Below are positions 34,020 to 43,291 of a stretch of DNA of 64,000 nt, piece by piece. Source of the stretch: Octadecabacter algicola. Its GTDB lineage: Bacteria > Pseudomonadota > Alphaproteobacteria > Rhodobacterales > Rhodobacteraceae. Under the pieces are notes generated by a model. It had not been told where the DNA came from. It worked only from the letters and a program-made list of their open reading frames with translations, and did not search any database. The position numbers and the translations under genes are program-made. The DNA is taken from NCBI RefSeq assembly GCF_021532625.1, contig NZ_JAKGAR010000001.1, positions 1-64,000 of the forward strand, read 5' to 3'. Each line of letters begins with the position of its first letter. Positions within the stretch are counted from its first letter, which is position 1.

Positions 34020-34889
34020 ATGAAGCAAATCCTACTGCACATTGGTCTGCCAAAGACAGCGACAACCCTCATTCAAGATGAGTTGGCGACTGAGCCTGAG
34101 GCGCTACAAAACGCTGGTGTGCACTATGTGCAATCTGGGACGGACGTATTTGGTGACAAGGGTCATCATATTCTTGTGCAGGCTCTTTTGGGCGACCGAG
34201 GGCGCCACATTCGTCATGATACCACGCAGGATGAACTGGATCAGGCATGGCCAAATGCTATGCGCGAAATGCGCCGCCATGATGCACCAATTCAGGTTCT
34301 AAGCTCGGAGTTGTTTTCGTGGGCTTTGACTGACGTCCGCGATCTCCGACGGTTGCAGCGGCGTTTAGACGGGTTCGACGTGCGGGTTGTTTTGGTCTTG
34401 CGCGACATCGGATCTTTTACGGACAGTGCATATGCTCAGCGTGTCAAAGATGGCGCAGGCAGTTCAATCGGTTCGTTTGTCGCCCAACATTGGGATTTGC
34501 TGAATTGGCGGGAGCTCACAAGAAATTGGGCCCGCGTTTTTGGACGGGAAAATGTCCGTGCTCTTGATTTCAAGACACTTCAGAAGGACGGACATGTCGT
34601 CGACAATTTTCTACGCAAATCTGTAGACCTAAAGATCGACACGCCGATATTTGAACCCACATCATCTAATGTTGCGCTGCCATTAAACGCAGTACAAATC
34701 ATCCGCGAAGTAAACGCCAGCGACATTGGGCAACCCGACCAGATTGCGTTCCGCCATATGGTTCGAGCCTTTTTCGAGAAGCACGCCGGAGCTGTTGATC
34801 CGGCCGCGTTTCAAAAGGCCAAATTCCTGAGCGGTGACGCCCGAAAAGTTCTGGAACGTCATTGCGACTGGCCACAAACAGACGATTAG
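34020..34889 (+). CDS. Sulfotransferase-like protein, triplet member 2
   Basis: 289 residues with the same layout as the preceding gene: PAPS loop LHIGLPKTATTLIQ, VLSSELFSWAL, 3'-phosphate motif VLVLRDIGSFTDSAYAQR and a C-terminal FLSGDARKVLERHCDWP close to FLDEDTKTMLRHYCKWP of its neighbour. Tandem order with nine bases between genes points to duplication and joint expression. No ribosome-binding site stronger than average is visible, which would suit coupling to the upstream gene. Confidence 0.8.
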   Translation: MKQILLHIGLPKTATTLIQDELATEPEALQNAGVHYVQSGTDVFGDKGHHILVQALLGDRGRHIRHDTTQDELDQAWPNAMREMRRHDAPIQVLSSELFSWALTDVRDLRRLQRRLDGFDVRVVLVLRDIGSFTDSAYAQRVKDGAGSSIGSFVAQHWDLLNWRELTRNWARVFGRENVRALDFKTLQKDGHVVDNFLRKSVDLKIDTPIFEPTSSNVALPLNAVQIIREVNASDIGQPDQIAFRHMVRAFFEKHAGAVDPAAFQKAKFLSGDARKVLERHCDWPQTDD

Positions 34890-34915
34890 CCCCCAACCAT
34901 TCGGAAAGGGGCTAA
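34886..34915. terminator. Short stem-loop between convergent genes
   Basis: TTAGCCCC (34886-34893) and GGGGCTAA (34908-34915) pair perfectly, followed on the plus strand by CCTGCTTCTTT. It overlaps the stop codon of the sulfotransferase gene and precedes the stop of the convergent glycosyltransferase gene. Confidence 0.5.
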
Positions 34916-34928
34916 CCTGCTTCTTTGG

Positions 34929-37900
34929 TTATGAGGACTCGTCGTCTGACGATGCTGTCCGAATTGCAAAACTGGAAATATTTGCACCCAATCGGCGACT
35001 GTCGAGGATATCCGTTTTATCCGCACCAAACACCATTTCAGGCATCTCTTTCAAACTGATCTCAACGGATATGTCCTCGGATTCATCCGAGAATACAGAC
35101 GCAGGAAGACGCGTTACCAACTCCTCGATGCTCGTTGTCAGTTCGTGAGTTTCCAGTTTTTCACCATTGACCGTAACGACCACTTGGTGCGCATCGCCCG
35201 AAGAGAGATCGCGGCCAGACATCGCCAAGACAAGTTCGAGTTCTTCGTCCGCTGCCTTGAACTGAATGTCGATCACAGCCCGATCACCGTCGATCCATGT
35301 GAAATTATCTTCAGCCGATGAAAACCCGTCTGACAAGAACTGCAAGCCGTCCTCGTTGGTGACGGTCTTATAGACTGTATCGACCTCAACGTATGACGCT
35401 TGGGACAAACGCATCTTCTCAAGACCGGCGCTGACAACACGGTTCTTACCACGTGCGCGTTTCGCATGACTTGGATGAAGTTCCAGATGGCAGACGCCTG
35501 CAGACCCAGCCATTTCTGAATCGAGCAAGATATCGTACCGTTCGACCTTATCGGTCAAAACGAACTCAGACGTGGTCGTGTCATTAATTGAGCACGTCAT
35601 AGTAATGTCATCGCCCTGTTCCTCAGAGTCGACAGCGCTCATGTAGAGGGACAGTTTGGTCGAGCTTTTCAGTTCAGGAACCGCGAAGCTGAACTTAGCA
35701 GGGCCATCCGTCAGCCAGACCAGATCAGGTTCGACATAACCGCCGGACACCAACAATGGCAAACCAGATCCACCCCGACGCATGTCGTAGTCCATGTCCT
35801 CGGACAGTTCTGGGATCTCGATGTCTTGCGCACGAATGATACCAATCGAGCTAACAAGCATACTCAGTTCGCGTGGGTCCAGTACCGCACCATGTTCATC
35901 AAGAACCCGTTCGGCGTGATCGGCGGTCAGGCGCAGACGAATGGTGTCGGAATCAAGTGCGCCCAATGGCAACGTAACCAGAATTTGGGTCGGGCTTGAG
36001 TTCAACGCGTAATACCCGAGAGTCACACCATTGACCGAAATCGTACAGTGCTGCGGACGTTGTGAATTCGTAGCTGGACGACCCGCAAGGCCGATCGAAA
36101 GCTTCAGGTTATCTTTGTCCTTTTCGGTGACATCACCTAGCCGGAACCGCAATGTCGCAGAGAGACCGTCCACCCAAATTGCGGTTTCCTCCGGATAAGA
36201 GAAACCGGACCCCAAGTACTTCAGGGCTTCGCTCCCTTTACGCAGATCGACGATATCGTCGATGAACATACGAGGGTAATACAGCGATGCCTCGCCACCA
36301 GACTTCGTAACCTGTGCGCCGATTGGTTCCAGACAGTCACGAAGCGTATTCATCTCTGGATCAAACTTCATCATGTCCCGCAGGAACTGACGTTGCCGAA
36401 CAAAGCTGGCCTTTGACGGCCTGTGCGTTTCCAAGTCTGCCGTCACTGCGACATAACTAGCGATGCCATTTTGTTGCAAACCACCGTTTTTCAATGCGCC
36501 AATCAACAGGGCGACAACTTCCAAACCGTCCAGCAACGCGAGAAACTCAGGGCGCAACGTGTCCAGCGTTGAACGTTTGAACACAAAACGGCCTGTGTCT
36601 GAAAAATTATCGTCCGTCAAAAGCTGTTCAGTTTTAGTAGAGAACCCAAGACCTGCCACTTTGCGAGTCACAAAACGGTCGCGAACTGTGCCCTCGAACG
36701 TTTCTTCAAGCTTGCCGGATGCGGCAACCTGCGCTGTCGGATTGTCTGACAAACGTCGCGCCAAGCCAGAAAAGTGTTCGCTAAAGAACCGCTCACCTGT
36801 GCGTACCAACGCAAACTGGTCTGTCTTGATGTGGGGTAGGGCGGCAGCAAATGCTTGACCCGTTGTTGCTTCGATCGAGCTCGTTCCAAACACATCTGTA
36901 ATGACCGTAGCGGAGGCAAATTGCTTGCCAAGCCCTGCCACGAGCTGTTTGCCAGCCCCTTCGGCGAAGGCCTTATCACAGACAAAAACCAAATGAAGTT
37001 TGACTTTGACCTGTTCGGCCAAATCTTTGATCACGTTGGCGGCTTCTACCACGCGGTGACCGCGATACGGGAAAACAACCGTGATTTCGGATTTTGCCGT
37101 TGCCAGATTGTCCTTCGCGAAGGTTTTCGCGCGGCCTTCGTGTTGGTTGATCAATGCCTGAAGCGATTTTTCGAGGCTGAAGAATTCACGCATCCGTTCC
37201 TGACCGACCCGCGCGCGTTCGTTCGCGGCGACTGGATCCCGGCGAATATCTTCGATGATCCCTTTGACCTGAAAGAAAATCTCTTCGTCGCTGAGGGTGT
37301 CGTCAATTTCATAGACAACATCCGAGAAATACTTGTCCACGATCGAGTGCGGGTTCGCGATCATGGCCGCACCTGCAGCCAAACCTTCGAACAAGCGGTT
37401 GGACATCACGCCACTTTCTTGGTGTGGGTGCGATGACATCGCGAGACAGATACCGGACCCAGCCAACGCGCGCACAACGGATGTCCCATCAAATGGAATT
37501 TCACCGCGATACGTGTCGAACCCTTCCCACGGACGTTTCCCAAGAAACACACGCGGGCCATAAATATCGATCAGGTCTTCTTCGTCCAATAGGCGCAACA
37601 ATTCATGGTGGCGCCCTTTGGTGCTCCCCAGACGTTCCCAATTGATCCCGATATAAAACAGTCGCGAATTTTCCGTGATGTTTGGCTCGAAGTAAGGCTC
37701 GGCAGGGCTATGGAACAAGTATGGGAACGGCTTTGGCGGCTGTGGACGCGCAGACCCCATCAAGGTGCGAACATGTGCATCGGCCATATCGGATGAACAG
37801 GACAACGCGTCGTTGTGGGTCATCAGTTTTTCAACGGACGCTTCGTATCCGAAATCAAAATAGAAGCTCACGGGTTGCCAGATTGCATAGTAAGAATAAA

Positions 37901-38219
37901 CGTCCGTGAGACGCGGGCTTTCAAAATGCAACGACAGGACAAAATCCACGTCGTCCCGCCCAAGCGGCCTGCTGTCATCAACGGGGCTGTCGTCACTGGC
38001 CCAAACTGGATAACCGTTATTGTCGGTCACAATGATCTTTGAACCGATGTTCTCTGCCGCAATACAGAAACGTTTGATCACCTCGTATTCTGCATTCTTA
38101 ATATCAGGCCAAGTTAATGGCACTGCAATCGTCGCCTTTGTTGGGTCGCCTGAAATGTTGGTTTTGAAATAGGTCTCGAGCTTGCTGAGATCGGGACTAC
38201 CCAGAGTGGCTTTGATCAT
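34929..38219 (-). CDS. Large CgeB-like glycosyltransferase with GT2-like and beta-sandwich domains
   Basis: 1096 residues. The first 360 residues look like a GT-B transferase of the CgeB/YkvP kind (FYIGINWERLGSTKGRHHEL, SHPHQESGVMSNRLFEGLAAG). A second region (about 370-650, starting EITVVFPYRGHRVVEAANV) may be a GT-A-like domain but lacks a clear DXD motif. The C-terminus holds three similar beta-sandwich segments beginning near 668, 820 and 958, each with a core like GFSYPEETAIWVDG or GFSSAEDNFTWIDG. These may bind the growing glycan. The gene is flanked by the three related sulfotransferases, so its product is a likely acceptor for them. The donor sugar cannot be named. Confidence 0.72.
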   Translation of the reverse strand: MIKATLGSPDLSKLETYFKTNISGDPTKATIAVPLTWPDIKNAEYEVIKRFCIAAENIGSKIIVTDNNGYPVWASDDSPVDDSRPLGRDDVDFVLSLHFESPRLTDVYSYYAIWQPVSFYFDFGYEASVEKLMTHNDALSCSSDMADAHVRTLMGSARPQPPKPFPYLFHSPAEPYFEPNITENSRLFYIGINWERLGSTKGRHHELLRLLDEEDLIDIYGPRVFLGKRPWEGFDTYRGEIPFDGTSVVRALAGSGICLAMSSHPHQESGVMSNRLFEGLAAGAAMIANPHSIVDKYFSDVVYEIDDTLSDEEIFFQVKGIIEDIRRDPVAANERARVGQERMREFFSLEKSLQALINQHEGRAKTFAKDNLATAKSEITVVFPYRGHRVVEAANVIKDLAEQVKVKLHLVFVCDKAFAEGAGKQLVAGLGKQFASATVITDVFGTSSIEATTGQAFAAALPHIKTDQFALVRTGERFFSEHFSGLARRLSDNPTAQVAASGKLEETFEGTVRDRFVTRKVAGLGFSTKTEQLLTDDNFSDTGRFVFKRSTLDTLRPEFLALLDGLEVVALLIGALKNGGLQQNGIASYVAVTADLETHRPSKASFVRQRQFLRDMMKFDPEMNTLRDCLEPIGAQVTKSGGEASLYYPRMFIDDIVDLRKGSEALKYLGSGFSYPEETAIWVDGLSATLRFRLGDVTEKDKDNLKLSIGLAGRPATNSQRPQHCTISVNGVTLGYYALNSSPTQILVTLPLGALDSDTIRLRLTADHAERVLDEHGAVLDPRELSMLVSSIGIIRAQDIEIPELSEDMDYDMRRGGSGLPLLVSGGYVEPDLVWLTDGPAKFSFAVPELKSSTKLSLYMSAVDSEEQGDDITMTCSINDTTTSEFVLTDKVERYDILLDSEMAGSAGVCHLELHPSHAKRARGKNRVVSAGLEKMRLSQASYVEVDTVYKTVTNEDGLQFLSDGFSSAEDNFTWIDGDRAVIDIQFKAADEELELVLAMSGRDLSSGDAHQVVVTVNGEKLETHELTTSIEELVTRLPASVFSDESEDISVEISLKEMPEMVFGADKTDILDSRRLGANISSFAIRTASSDDESS

Positions 38220-38267
38220 TTATTTTTCCAGTTTTTAATCAATGTGTTGGAGACGTACGCAGGTGAA

Positions 38268-39119
38268 CTAAACAGGCTCGGGCCACTCACAAGACGCGAG
38301 AAGCTTGGCCTTAAGTTCCTCTGTTACAAAGTTTGGTCGGGGTAATCCACTTGGTTCCGCGGTTATCTGCCCATGAACTGAATTTCGCAATTCTGCTTTC
38401 AGTTCTTCGCTCAAGTTAGAGCCGTTAATTTCTCTGAAAAACTCGATCGCGCAATGAGGGACGCTTTCGTTCGAGGATTCATTCGGAAGGCGTGGTTCTT
38501 CGTAGTCCCAACCAAACATCCTGCGAATAAAGTCGTCGGCAAGCTGGTCGCGTTGAAGATGTTCAAATCGGAACGTAATGACATTCGCTGGGCCAAATAC
38601 CGAACGCCAATGGTTTACGAGGGTCTTCCAGTTCAAAAGAGGCCAGATTTGATCTGCGTACTCTTCGATCGTTCCAATATATCCGTCACGCACACGTTGC
38701 GCGTAAACTGAATTCAGAAAATCCACGGGGTCGCGCAAGACCAGAACGATCCGGATCTCATAGCCAGAAAACGAGTCCCGTAACCGTTCCAAATCCAAGG
38801 TCTCGTGGAGGTCCATCGAGAACAGCTCGGAACTGATAATAATGTAGTCTTCTGTACATTCAGCGATTTCGATGAACGCATCATCCCACGCTTTTTTGAC
38901 CCGCTCTTCGGTTAGGCCAGGGTAAATGTAGCGACCTCGTTCACCAAGAAGGCCCATCACCAGGACATGGTGCCCGGAATCATGAAATTCCTCGGTGCCG
39001 GCCTGAAGATAACGAATGTTCATGTCTGCCAAAGCCGTAGGCGCCTTCCGCAAGCTATTTTGGAAGGTTGAAGACGCCGTCTTAGGCAGCCCTACGTGCA
39101 AATACACAATCTTAGACAT
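38268..39119 (-). CDS. Sulfotransferase-like protein, triplet member 3
   Basis: 283 residues from ATG 39119, where the protein begins MSKIVYLHVGLPKTASSTF, matching the N-termini of its two paralogues; the longer frame to 39170 adds 17 unrelated residues. It has IISSELFSMDL and the 3'-phosphate motif VLVLRDPVDFLNSVYAQR. It sits 48 bases upstream of the large glycosyltransferase gene on the same strand, so the two probably form an operon. Compared with the other two members it has kept the P-loop and GHH motif but varies in the C-terminal third, which may mean another acceptor position. Confidence 0.8.
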   Translation of the reverse strand: MSKIVYLHVGLPKTASSTFQNSLRKAPTALADMNIRYLQAGTEEFHDSGHHVLVMGLLGERGRYIYPGLTEERVKKAWDDAFIEIAECTEDYIIISSELFSMDLHETLDLERLRDSFSGYEIRIVLVLRDPVDFLNSVYAQRVRDGYIGTIEEYADQIWPLLNWKTLVNHWRSVFGPANVITFRFEHLQRDQLADDFIRRMFGWDYEEPRLPNESSNESVPHCAIEFFREINGSNLSEELKAELRNSVHGQITAEPSGLPRPNFVTEELKAKLLASCEWPEPV

Positions 39120-39415
39120 AGTTTTTGGTATGGTATTGGCCGCTCCTTGTAAAGCAACCGGCCCTGACAACGCCTATTCCCTTGCGTTAAGGCGGCCGCA
39201 CTTAAGCCCCTCGTTCATAAGGTGAAATCCGGCCCAGATGGGCGGACGCTTTATGTCGGCTGCGTACAGTGCGACTTAACCCAAACGGCACCCACAATCG
39301 AAAACGAACTGTTTGACCATATTTCGGTCATCATTTTGCCTACCCTTTAATGCCATTACGTCGGGGCAGGAAACCGCAAACCTAATGAGCAACTAGTTTT
39401 CAAGGACAACTCTGA

Positions 39416-42400
39416 ATGGACGACTTTTTCTTTCCAGAACATTATGCACCCGACAGTCTAGAAGAGGTGCGGAACGACACCATCCAGACTGCGCAGCTGA
39501 TCGCTGAGGGAACATACGATGTGTCCGGTCTGGGTCATGACTGGTACGAAATTCGCGCTCAAGCTGGTTTCCTAAACATCACAATGACGCCTGGTGATGA
39601 ACCTCTCAACCTCGAGATGGCGCTGCACAACAGCGATGGCGTCCGCATCCAACGCGCACCGTCACCAAGCGGGGAAGAAATCCTCGAACGTCGGATCTCG
39701 ACAGAAGACACTTATTTCTTACGCGTGTTCGCCGCGCCGCTCGGAGATAACCCAGCCGCCGACACTGAATTGGATTACACTCTATCAATCGATCTTCCTG
39801 AATATATCGAAGACGATGGAAACGATACGCTGGCAACCGCAACGACCCTCGACGAAGGGACCTCTGGCCCGATCTTGGGGACCGGTATCGATTGGTGGAA
39901 AGTCACCAGCCCGTCTGGGTCAATAAATGTCACCATGACGGCTGCCGAAAACCTTGATGATCCGGACGACTTCCGCGACGACCTGCGCAACTTGAACATG
40001 GAATTGTACGACAGCGACGGTAACCTACTGCGGTCGAATTTCTCGACCAGCATGGTCGAGGATCTGACTTATCTGGCACCGACCGCAGGCGATTACTTTA
40101 TCAAAGTTTACACATCGCAGTTTGGTGGAAATACGCCCGCGCCTGACAATATTCTGCTGAGCTACTCTCTCGACATAGACTTGCCAGAAGAAGAAAATCG
40201 CGTTGATACAAACGGGTCTATCGCGACAGCTGAACTGCTAAGTGCGGGTGAAACCGTCGTCACCGACGGGATAGGGTCTGACTGGTATCAGTTTGAATCC
40301 GGGCCGGGGCTCATGGAATTTTCCATGACAAACACAGATGTGTTTACGCCAGATGGCACTGCGATGAACCTGAACATGCGTCTTTATGATGCTGACGGAA
40401 CTCCGATCCGGAACGGGTTCCAAGAATTCGCTGACGAAAGCTTTGAGCAGTATTCCAAAGAAACCGCTACCTATTTCTTAAACGTTTACTGGGCACCTTA
40501 TGAGGGCCAAGACCTGCCCAATGGGGTCGTTTTGGATTACACTCTGAACGTTGATCTTCCGGTAAACACTTGGTCAAAAGAACTCGAATTTGGCCCTATC
40601 CGCAATGCCTCGGCTTCTGTCTATGACATCGACAACGATGGCAAGGACGAGATTTTCGTTGGCGCGGTGAAATCCCTCGATGATGACGGCAATGAGATTT
40701 TGCCCGGTGGTCTGATTGTTCTTGAGGACAACGGTGACGTCAAATGGAGCCAAACATTCCCTGCAATTTCCGGTGCCGACCCAGTTACGGGTCTGTTCTA
40801 CAACAGTACCTCAGTGACCACTGCGCCGGTTTTCTCGGATGTGAATGGCGATGGTAGCATTGATATCATTGTTGGCGTTGGCGCCGACAATCGGAACGAA
40901 TTTGCGCCTGCAGGCCAGCCCGGTGACATGGGCGGCGTCTACGCGCTGGACAGCGACGGCAATATTCTTTGGTCGCATATAAATGAAGATTCATTCGGTC
41001 TTCTAAGTGATCCAAATGACCCTGAATCCGCAAGTGGACCAGACGGTCGCCCCGATGGGACCTATGGCACACCGCGTGTTTTCGACATCGATGCTGACGG
41101 TCAACGCGAAGTTATCGTGGCCTCTTGGGATCACTACTTATATGTTCTGAATGGGTCTGACGGATCTGTAGAATACCGCGTCGATCTGCATGACACCGCA
41201 GGTGCATCGCCGGCGGTTGCAGACCTTGATCTGGACGGTTTGTTCGAGATTATTGCGCCTGCAGATATTACTGCGAACGCACGCGCCGGCATTCCCGAGC
41301 AAGGCGGAATCTTGCACGTCCTAAACAACTACGGTCATCAAACCGTGAGCGGCTGGGACACCCAAGTCGGAACATCAACCAATTCTGAGTTCAGAGGCCA
41401 ATTTGACGAACAATCCTTGTGGTCAAGCCCCACGACAGCCGATCTTAACAACGACGGCAGCCTAGAAATCATCCAGGGCACGGGCAACTATTTCCAAGAT
41501 GACCGCGGCCAACATGTGAATGTCTGGGACGCCGAAGGTAATTTAGTTATCGAGCTGGCCACCCAAGGGCGCGTTTTGGCAGGCACCCTCGTTGCTGATC
41601 TGGACGGCGTCGGCGGATCAGAAATCATTGCAGCAACCCTAGACGGTTACGTCCATGCATGGTCGGCATCTGGCCAAGAATTGTTTTCAACTCAGGTGAT
41701 GCCATACAATCCGGCAACGGGAGAAGGTGTCGTTGATATTCCAATCGCACGTCAGCCCGTCGCCGTTGACCTGACGGGTGATGGTAACTTGGAAATCCTC
41801 GTTAGCATTGGGTCTCAGGTTGTTGTTCTGGATTCACAGGGCAATCAGATCACCAATACGGAGTCAGCAGAACGGGCATTTAACAATTATGCCGGTTCTC
41901 CTGTCGCACATGACATTGATGACGATGGCTATCTGGACTTGATCACAGGCGGCACGAACGCAGCCCAAGATCATGCCGTCGTCTATCGCTGGGAAAACAT
42001 CGTAGATACGCAATTCTCAACTGAAACCCGCATTGGCGAATATCAGAACAGCCAGTCCCTGAACGAGATCGAAGACTTTGTTCAACAGCTCTACGTCAAC
42101 ATTCTTGGCCGAGAAGCGGATGCACGCGGTCAGAACAACTGGACGGACCGGTTGTATACTGGTGTTCTCAGCGGATCTGACGTCGCGCGCGGGCTTATCT
42201 TCAGCCAAGAATTCGTAAACCAAAACACGACGAACGATGAATTTGTTTCCGTTCTATACAAAGCAATCTTCGGCCAAGATGTTCCCGACGAACGTGGCTT
42301 TGCACGATGGACTGGAGATTTGGACGACGGATTGAGCAGATTGCAAGTTTTGCAAGGGTTCACCGGCTCCCCACAATTTTCTAACTTGGCGAGCTCTTAT

Positions 42401-43231
42401 GGTATTCGGGCTGCCGCCAAATTTGGCGCTGTCACAGCAGGTGAAACCCTGATTGGTGATGATACCGAGAGTTCGGTTCTGCGGGCTGGCGCCGGTGACA
42501 ACACTCTCGTTGTAGGATCCGGTGCGGTCGATGACTTCTCAACCAGCACCGTCGAATTGGCTGGCCAAGTTTATCGACTGTATGAAGGCACTCTTGGTCG
42601 CCAACCAGATTCCACGGGCTTTCAAGGATGGTTTAATGGTCTGTACAAAATGGTCGAAGGTGTTGGCGGCGGTGTAACGTTGCAGCAAGCCGCGAACACC
42701 TTTGTAAACTCCGCTGAATTCCAGAAAAACTACGGCGAGCTGTCTGACGCGGAATTCGTAACACAGCTCTATCAAAACGTTCTGGATAGGGCCCCCGATG
42801 ATCGCGGCTTGGCCCGATGGACAGGGGACCTTGCTGACGGCCTATCGCGCGCCGAAGTCGTCCTAGGCTTCACCCAAGCGACGGAGTTCCGTGCCAACAC
42901 AGATCCAGAACTTGATGACTGGATGCAAGACGCCAAGGTCGAGTGGAACGACGTTTTGGAAGGCGGCGCTGGCGATGATTTGATGAATGCCGGTACGGGC
43001 AGCGATGTCTTCGTATTCCGCAACGGCGAGGGCGGATCAGACATTATCTATGATTTCGAACCTTGGGACCGTTTGCAGTTGTCCGGCTTTGGGTTTGACA
43101 CAAAAGAAGATGCGATTTCGAACATGAGCCAGAGCGGGAGTTCTGTCGTCTTCGAGAAATCTGGTCAGAAGATCACCTTCTTGAACACAAGTCTCAGCAT
43201 GATGGATCGTGTCGGCTATAACCTGTCGTAA
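39416..43231 (+). CDS. Secreted protein with PPC-like, FG-GAP propeller and DUF4214 domains
   Basis: 1271 residues. Three pre-peptidase C-terminal-like beta domains come first (each about 130 residues, with segments such as GHDWYEIRAQAGFLNITMT and GIDWWKVTSPSGSINVTMT). Next are eight FG-GAP/VCBS-type calcium-binding repeats (DIDNDGKDE, DVNGDGSID, DIDADGQRE, DLNNDGSLE and so on, about 400-860), as in integrin-like propellers. DUF4214 repeats follow at about 880-990 and 1050-1160, then the shared tail (VLEGGAGDD, SDVFVFRN, FEPWDRLQLSGF). No signal peptide, so type I secretion is likely. AAGGAC precedes the ATG. It could bind the capsule or other cells; this is inference from domains. Confidence 0.85.
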   Translation: MDDFFFPEHYAPDSLEEVRNDTIQTAQLIAEGTYDVSGLGHDWYEIRAQAGFLNITMTPGDEPLNLEMALHNSDGVRIQRAPSPSGEEILERRISTEDTYFLRVFAAPLGDNPAADTELDYTLSIDLPEYIEDDGNDTLATATTLDEGTSGPILGTGIDWWKVTSPSGSINVTMTAAENLDDPDDFRDDLRNLNMELYDSDGNLLRSNFSTSMVEDLTYLAPTAGDYFIKVYTSQFGGNTPAPDNILLSYSLDIDLPEEENRVDTNGSIATAELLSAGETVVTDGIGSDWYQFESGPGLMEFSMTNTDVFTPDGTAMNLNMRLYDADGTPIRNGFQEFADESFEQYSKETATYFLNVYWAPYEGQDLPNGVVLDYTLNVDLPVNTWSKELEFGPIRNASASVYDIDNDGKDEIFVGAVKSLDDDGNEILPGGLIVLEDNGDVKWSQTFPAISGADPVTGLFYNSTSVTTAPVFSDVNGDGSIDIIVGVGADNRNEFAPAGQPGDMGGVYALDSDGNILWSHINEDSFGLLSDPNDPESASGPDGRPDGTYGTPRVFDIDADGQREVIVASWDHYLYVLNGSDGSVEYRVDLHDTAGASPAVADLDLDGLFEIIAPADITANARAGIPEQGGILHVLNNYGHQTVSGWDTQVGTSTNSEFRGQFDEQSLWSSPTTADLNNDGSLEIIQGTGNYFQDDRGQHVNVWDAEGNLVIELATQGRVLAGTLVADLDGVGGSEIIAATLDGYVHAWSASGQELFSTQVMPYNPATGEGVVDIPIARQPVAVDLTGDGNLEILVSIGSQVVVLDSQGNQITNTESAERAFNNYAGSPVAHDIDDDGYLDLITGGTNAAQDHAVVYRWENIVDTQFSTETRIGEYQNSQSLNEIEDFVQQLYVNILGREADARGQNNWTDRLYTGVLSGSDVARGLIFSQEFVNQNTTNDEFVSVLYKAIFGQDVPDERGFARWTGDLDDGLSRLQVLQGFTGSPQFSNLASSYGIRAAAKFGAVTAGETLIGDDTESSVLRAGAGDNTLVVGSGAVDDFSTSTVELAGQVYRLYEGTLGRQPDSTGFQGWFNGLYKMVEGVGGGVTLQQAANTFVNSAEFQKNYGELSDAEFVTQLYQNVLDRAPDDRGLARWTGDLADGLSRAEVVLGFTQATEFRANTDPELDDWMQDAKVEWNDVLEGGAGDDLMNAGTGSDVFVFRNGEGGSDIIYDFEPWDRLQLSGFGFDTKEDAISNMSQSGSSVVFEKSGQKITFLNTSLSMMDRVGYNLS

Positions 43232-43243
43232 TCACAAACGACA

Positions 43244-43291
43244 AAATTAGCACGCAGCCCGATGATCAAAGATCGGGCTGCGTGCTAATTT
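43244..43291. terminator. Bidirectional terminator with a perfect 20-bp stem
   Basis: AAATTAGCACGCAGCCCGAT (43244-43263) pairs without mismatch with 43272-43291 around an eight-base loop. The arms start and end with A and T runs, so it can act on both strands. It separates the convergent genes for the FG-GAP/DUF4214 protein and ManB, ending right at the manB stop. Confidence 0.9.
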
